DNA of 8,185 bases from Clostridia bacterium. GTDB lineage: Bacteria; Bacillota; Clostridia; Christensenellales; CAG-314. Every line of letters begins with the position of its first letter. Position 1 is the first letter of the stretch. This document shows, one piece after another, positions 4,738 to 8,185 of the stretch. Location of the stretch: the NCBI GenBank assembly GCA_017452035.1, contig JAFTNE010000027.1:1-8185 (forward strand), in the 5' to 3' direction. The notes under the pieces are model-generated. The model made no database searches and was not told the origin of the DNA. It was given only the letters and a program-made list of their open reading frames with translations. Made by a program: the position numbers and the translations under genes.

Positions 4738-7008
4738 ATGAGACAAATCATTTCTCTCAACGACAATTGGCAATTTTTCCAAGATTGCGCCAACGCACAA
4801 GGTCACGAAAACGTGCAAACAGTAACACTTCCACATACATGGAATGCTGTTGACGGACACGACGGTGGCAACGACTACTTCCGTGGTAGTTGCTTGTACA
4901 AAAAGGTGCTTTCCAAGGCCGATTTGCCCACAGCAGATCGTTACTATTTGGAAATTCGTGGCGCAAATTCCAGTGCTGACGTGTATCTCAATGGCCAACA
5001 CAAGGCTCATCACGATGGTGGTTACTCCACATGGCGTGTAGATATTACCGATAGTTTGGCAGATAGTTGCGAAGTTGCAATTGTTGTAGACAACTCACCT
5101 AACGAGGTTGTTTATCCACAAATGGCCGACTTTACTTTCTACGGTGGTCTTTACCGTAACGTAAACTTGGTTGCAGTAAACAACACCCGCTTCGACCTTG
5201 ACTACTACGGTGGATGTGGTGTTATGGTTACACCAACAGTTGATGGCGATTGCGCTCACGTAGAAATTCGCACGTTTGTTACCAACCTTCAAGAGGGTGA
5301 CCAAATCTCCTACCAAATTGTTGATGCAACAGGCGCCGAAGTTGTTTGTGCAACTAGCAACGAAACATCTCACACACTAGATATTGCCAACGTTCACCTT
5401 TGGAATGGTCGCAAAGACCCATACCTTTACACAGCAAAGGTTGCAATTATTCGCGATGGTGAAACTATCGACAGTTTGGACATTCCATTTGGTTGCCGTA
5501 CATTTGAAATTCACCCCGAAAATGGTTTCATTTTGAATGGTAAAGAGTATCCACTCCGTGGCGTATCTCGTCACCAAGACAGATTTGGCATTGGTAACGC
5601 TTTGCTCCCATACCACCATGAAGAAGATATTGACCTCATCATGGAAGTGGGCGCAACAACAATTCGTCTTGCTCACTACCAACACGACCAATACTTCTAC
5701 GACCTTTGTGACCAAAAGGGTCTTGTAATTTGGGCAGAAATCCCATACATTTCCCGTCATATGCCAACCGGTCGTGAAAACACAATTTCTCAAATGAAGG
5801 AACTTATCACTCAAAACTACAACCACCCAAGTATTGTAGTTTGGGGACTTTCCAACGAAATTACCATCAGTGGTTCTACTGACGACCTTTTGGAAAATCA
5901 CAACATACTAAACGACCTTTGTCACGAAATGGACAAAACTCGTCTTACAACCATTGCTTGCGTATCTATGTGCAGTATGGATGACCCATACGTTCAAATT
6001 CCTGACGTTGTAAGCTACAACCACTACTTTGGTTGGTACGGTGGCGATACAACCATGAACGGCCCTTGGTTTGACAAATTCCACGCAAAGCACCCCAACA
6101 TCCCCATTGGTTGCTCGGAATATGGTTGCGAGGCGTTGAACTGGCACAGCTCTACACCTTTCCAAGGCGACTACACCGAAGAATATCCATCTTTCTACCA
6201 CGAAGAACTCATCAAACAATTGTTCACACGCAAGTATATGTGGGCGACTCACGTTTGGAACATGTTCGACTTTGGTGCTGACGCTCGTGCTGAAGGTGGC
6301 GAAAACGGTCAAAACCACAAGGGCCTTGTAACAATGGACCGTAAGTACAAAAAGGACTCCTTCTACGCTTACAAAGCTTGGCTATCTGACGAACCATTTG
6401 TACACCTTTGCTCCAAACGTTACATTGACCGTGTAGAGGACGTAACCAAGGTTACAGTTTACTCTAACCAACCAGAAGTTGAATTGTTTGCAAACGGCGT
6501 TTCCCTTGGCAAAGTAAAGGCAGATGACCACTTCTTCCGTTGGGAAGTAGCTAACGTTGGCGAAACAACACTTGTTGCAAAAGCTGGCGACTTGGAAGAC
6601 TCCGGCACAATCCGTAAGGTTGACGAAATGAACCAAGACTACGTTCTTAAAGAACAAGGCGCAATTTTGAACTGGTTTGATATTGACGCACCTGCTGGAC
6701 GTTACAGCCTAAACGACAAAATTAGCGACATCATGAAGTCCTTCTGGGGCAAATTGTGGTTTATCAAACTTGGCCTCAAACTTAAAAAGAAGATGAACGC
6801 TAGCAAGAAAAATGACGGCGAAAAGAAGAGTGGTGGCTTTGACGTTGATATGAGTGCTGGCAGTGGTATCATGCAAATGATGGGTGGCTTTACCGTACTT
6901 CGTCTTGCATCTATGATTGGTATGGCAAACGTAAACTTTACCAAGGAAGAATTGTTAAAGATGAACAAGCAACTCAACCGTATTCGTAAACCAAAGTCTT
7001 TGAGATAA
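4738..7008 (+). CDS. Glycoside hydrolase family 2, probable beta-galactosidase
   Basis: This 756-residue retaining glycosidase most likely cleaves beta-galactosides imported by the divergent symporter. It has no signal peptide, so it should be cytoplasmic. Domain order: jelly-roll sugar-binding domain (about 1-147, LPHTWNAVDG and YFRGSCLYKK), Ig-like domain (150-255), TIM barrel (257-550), a second Ig-like domain (555-625), then a 125-residue extension. The acid/base is E374 in GLSNE and the nucleophile E461 in GCSEYG; RGVSRHQDRFG (274-284), TIRLAHYQHD (308-317) and WNMFDFGADARAEGG (507-521) are conserved barrel motifs. N526-H-K528-G resembles the NxKG motif of beta-glucuronidases, but beta-galactosidases of this type carry it too, so glucuronide specificity remains possible. 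The ATG has GGAGG 6 nt upstream. The codon choice (mostly CGT for Arg, AAC, GAC, TAC) and consensus promoter suggest high expression. A terminator follows. Confidence 0.93.
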   Translation: MRQIISLNDNWQFFQDCANAQGHENVQTVTLPHTWNAVDGHDGGNDYFRGSCLYKKVLSKADLPTADRYYLEIRGANSSADVYLNGQHKAHHDGGYSTWRVDITDSLADSCEVAIVVDNSPNEVVYPQMADFTFYGGLYRNVNLVAVNNTRFDLDYYGGCGVMVTPTVDGDCAHVEIRTFVTNLQEGDQISYQIVDATGAEVVCATSNETSHTLDIANVHLWNGRKDPYLYTAKVAIIRDGETIDSLDIPFGCRTFEIHPENGFILNGKEYPLRGVSRHQDRFGIGNALLPYHHEEDIDLIMEVGATTIRLAHYQHDQYFYDLCDQKGLVIWAEIPYISRHMPTGRENTISQMKELITQNYNHPSIVVWGLSNEITISGSTDDLLENHNILNDLCHEMDKTRLTTIACVSMCSMDDPYVQIPDVVSYNHYFGWYGGDTTMNGPWFDKFHAKHPNIPIGCSEYGCEALNWHSSTPFQGDYTEEYPSFYHEELIKQLFTRKYMWATHVWNMFDFGADARAEGGENGQNHKGLVTMDRKYKKDSFYAYKAWLSDEPFVHLCSKRYIDRVEDVTKVTVYSNQPEVELFANGVSLGKVKADDHFFRWEVANVGETTLVAKAGDLEDSGTIRKVDEMNQDYVLKEQGAILNWFDIDAPAGRYSLNDKISDIMKSFWGKLWFIKLGLKLKKKMNASKKNDGEKKSGGFDVDMSAGSGIMQMMGGFTVLRLASMIGMANVNFTKEELLKMNKQLNRIRKPKSLR

Positions 7009-7028
7009 CAACCAACCAAATATAAAAC

Positions 7029-7063
7029 AAGAACTTGGACGTAACAATCCAAGTTCTTTTTTT
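7029..7063 (+). terminator. Intrinsic terminator of the GH2 gene
   Basis: A perfect 11-bp stem (7029-7039 with 7048-7058, AAGAACTTGGA/TCCAAGTTCTT) has an 8-nt loop and ends in a T-run to 7063, starting about 20 nt after the GH2 stop codon. Confidence 0.94.
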
Positions 7064-7363
7064 GTGTAAGCATTTTGGGCGAAACCATACTTTTTACTGT
7101 AATGAGTTTGCTTTGACGTGGGTAGAGATACATTATATTGTAAGCGTAGTCGCAAATTATTTTGTTGCAAAAACTTGTACCTTTTGCCTAACAATTTGCC
7201 ACAAAATATTTGACATATTTTGCAAGAAAATATAATATTATTCGTGTAAATTTTACCACGTTTTGTATTGAAATTTTGTTAATGTTTTCTGGCTAAATTT
7301 TGTGTAAAGGCGTGGGCAAAATGCAACAAATTGAGAACTGATTGTTACAAAGAGGTGCAAACT
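7064..7363. other. Intergenic region before the YitT-family gene
   Basis: This AT-rich stretch of 300 bases has no gene I can support. It contains the likely promoter of the downstream gene (7210-7236) and a leader of about 120 nt. A second, weaker promoter-like pair, TTGACG (7113-7118) and TATATT (7134-7139), has a 15-bp spacing. The leader holds an imperfect inverted repeat CGTGTAAA/TTTACCACG (7244-7260, one bulge) and ATTTTG/CAAAAT arms (7297-7302, 7317-7322); neither resembles a known riboswitch. Confidence 0.5.
7210..7236 (+). promoter_or_regulatory. Candidate promoter of the YitT-family gene
   Basis: Exact TTGACA (7210-7215) and TATAAT (7231-7236) lie 15 bp apart, shorter than optimal. 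An overlapping TAATAT (7233-7238) would give 17 bp with a weaker -10 box. Either way transcription would start near 7243. Confidence 0.6.
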
Positions 7364-8185
7364 TTGCAAAGCAAAAAAAGCCTTTGGCAATGGATAAAAG
7401 AATATTTTGAAGTTTTTGTGGCATCAATGCTTATTGCAATTTGTATGTACACCTTTGTCAACCCCACAAAACTGGTTGCAGGTGGGCTTACGGGTGTTGC
7501 ATCAGCTTTAGCGTTTTTAGTGACAGCTTTTGTTGACAACGTTACGGTAGAGCAAATAATGCCCATTTTGTACATGCTACTTAACGTGCCAGTGTTGATA
7601 CTTTCCATTGTGTATCTGCGTGGAGATTTTACTGCAAAAACCATCTTTTCGGTAGTAATGTCCACTGTAGCAATGTCCGTTTTGCCCAAAATATTTCCCA
7701 CGTTCCAATTTAGCGAGTCGCGCATCATTTCGGTAATTATGGGTGGTGTGTTGCTTGGTGGAGGCATGTACATTGCATCAGTAAACAACGCAAGCAATGG
7801 TGGTACGGAAATTGTTGCCAAGGTAATCTCCAAAAAACGCCCCGAGTTGGACCTTTCCAAAATCATTTTGATTATCAACTTTGTGTTGACCATTCTTGGT
7901 GGGGTGGTAATCATGGTTGTTGAAGGGGAAAACTTTTGGATTGTTATGTACTCGTTGTTGTTTATTATTGTCGCAGGCGAGTTTATGGGCATGCTACAAC
8001 GTGGCTTTGACCACCCACAAAAGTTTTTGATAGTAACCAGTCAGCCTCAACAACTAACAGATGCCATTACAGGTAACTTTAAGCGTGGCTTAAACATTGT
8101 GGAAACGGGCAAGTCCTATGACGGAACCGAGCGTAAAATGTTGGTGGTTGTGGTGCAGTTTAGGCAATCGCCAAGGCTAAAACAA
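7364..8185 (+). CDS. YitT-family membrane protein (DUF161 plus DUF2179), 3'-truncated by the window edge
   Basis: The frame is open from TTG 7364 to the last base, 274 codons with no stop. The TTG start is chosen because AGAGGTG (7351-7357) precedes it at a normal distance and the resulting N-terminus (MQSKKSLWQWIKEYFEVF) has the basic-amphipathic character usual before the first helix. GTG 7355 is in frame but overlaps the ribosome binding site, and no ATG precedes the first helix. Helices lie at about 15-33, 42-57, 65-84, 92-107, 121-139, 165-184 and 191-208. NPTKLVAGGLTGVAS (33-47) and NNASNGGTEIVAKVISKK (141-158) are YitT-type motifs. The end, RGFDHPQKFLIVTSQPQQLTDAI followed by KRGLNIVETGKSY, is a DUF2179 domain. 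Family members have about 280-290 residues, so little is missing. The molecular function is not established. Confidence 0.9.
   Translation, partial: MQSKKSLWQWIKEYFEVFVASMLIAICMYTFVNPTKLVAGGLTGVASALAFLVTAFVDNVTVEQIMPILYMLLNVPVLILSIVYLRGDFTAKTIFSVVMSTVAMSVLPKIFPTFQFSESRIISVIMGGVLLGGGMYIASVNNASNGGTEIVAKVISKKRPELDLSKIILIINFVLTILGGVVIMVVEGENFWIVMYSLLFIIVAGEFMGMLQRGFDHPQKFLIVTSQPQQLTDAITGNFKRGLNIVETGKSYDGTERKMLVVVVQFRQSPRLKQ

Noticed and set aside
5377..5901. Minus-strand open frame of 174 codons inside the GH2 gene
   Set aside because: Antisense to the conserved catalytic barrel, with no start signal or family match; it arises from the codon bias of the GH2 gene.
7345..7992. Minus-strand open frame of 215 codons
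   Set aside because: It is antisense to the YitT-family gene, has a low-complexity Thr/Ile/Pro-rich translation, no recognisable motif and no ribosome binding site; the plus strand has clear family signatures.

Overview
The window looks like chromosomal DNA from a low-GC Firmicute, most likely an uncultured gut-type member of the Clostridia. This rests on protein families (FloA flotillin, YitT, a GPH sugar symporter next to a clostridial-type GH2 enzyme with a C-terminal extension), strong AGGAGG-type ribosome binding sites, sigma-A-like TTGACA/TATAAT promoters, and frequent intrinsic terminators with T-runs. The assignment is inference; there is no rRNA or other phylogenetic marker. There are six protein genes, two of them cut by the window edges.

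Layout. (1) 1-1178, plus strand: the 3' part of floA (membrane-scaffold flotillin), followed 11 nt later by a small single-pass membrane protein of unknown function, closed by an intrinsic terminator at 1187-1221. (2) 1293-2105, minus strand: a four-helix membrane protein with a C-terminal SHOCT module. It converges on the first block, and its own terminator hairpin lies at 1229-1262. (3) 2492-7008: a divergent glycoside-use locus. A GPH-family cation:sugar symporter (minus, start corrected to 4174) and a glycoside hydrolase family 2 enzyme (plus, 4738-7008) are transcribed away from each other from a 563-nt intergenic region. Both have near-consensus promoters, and the region holds several short direct and inverted repeats. 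(4) 7364 to the window end, plus strand: a YitT-family membrane protein starting with TTG and cut off inside its C-terminal DUF2179 domain.

How the genes work together: the symporter probably imports an intact glycoside and the cytoplasmic GH2 enzyme (no signal peptide) hydrolyses it. A beta-galactoside is favoured; a beta-glucuronide cannot be excluded. No regulator gene is visible in the window, so the repeats between the two genes are the only cis evidence of control. The other genes are apparently unrelated envelope or membrane functions.

I found no clear new multi-gene system. The most unusual points are the roughly 80-residue loop in the symporter, the lysine- and methionine-rich extension of the GH2 enzyme, and the repeat-rich divergent promoter region. 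No RNA genes, CRISPR arrays, insertion sequences or prophage features were recognised.
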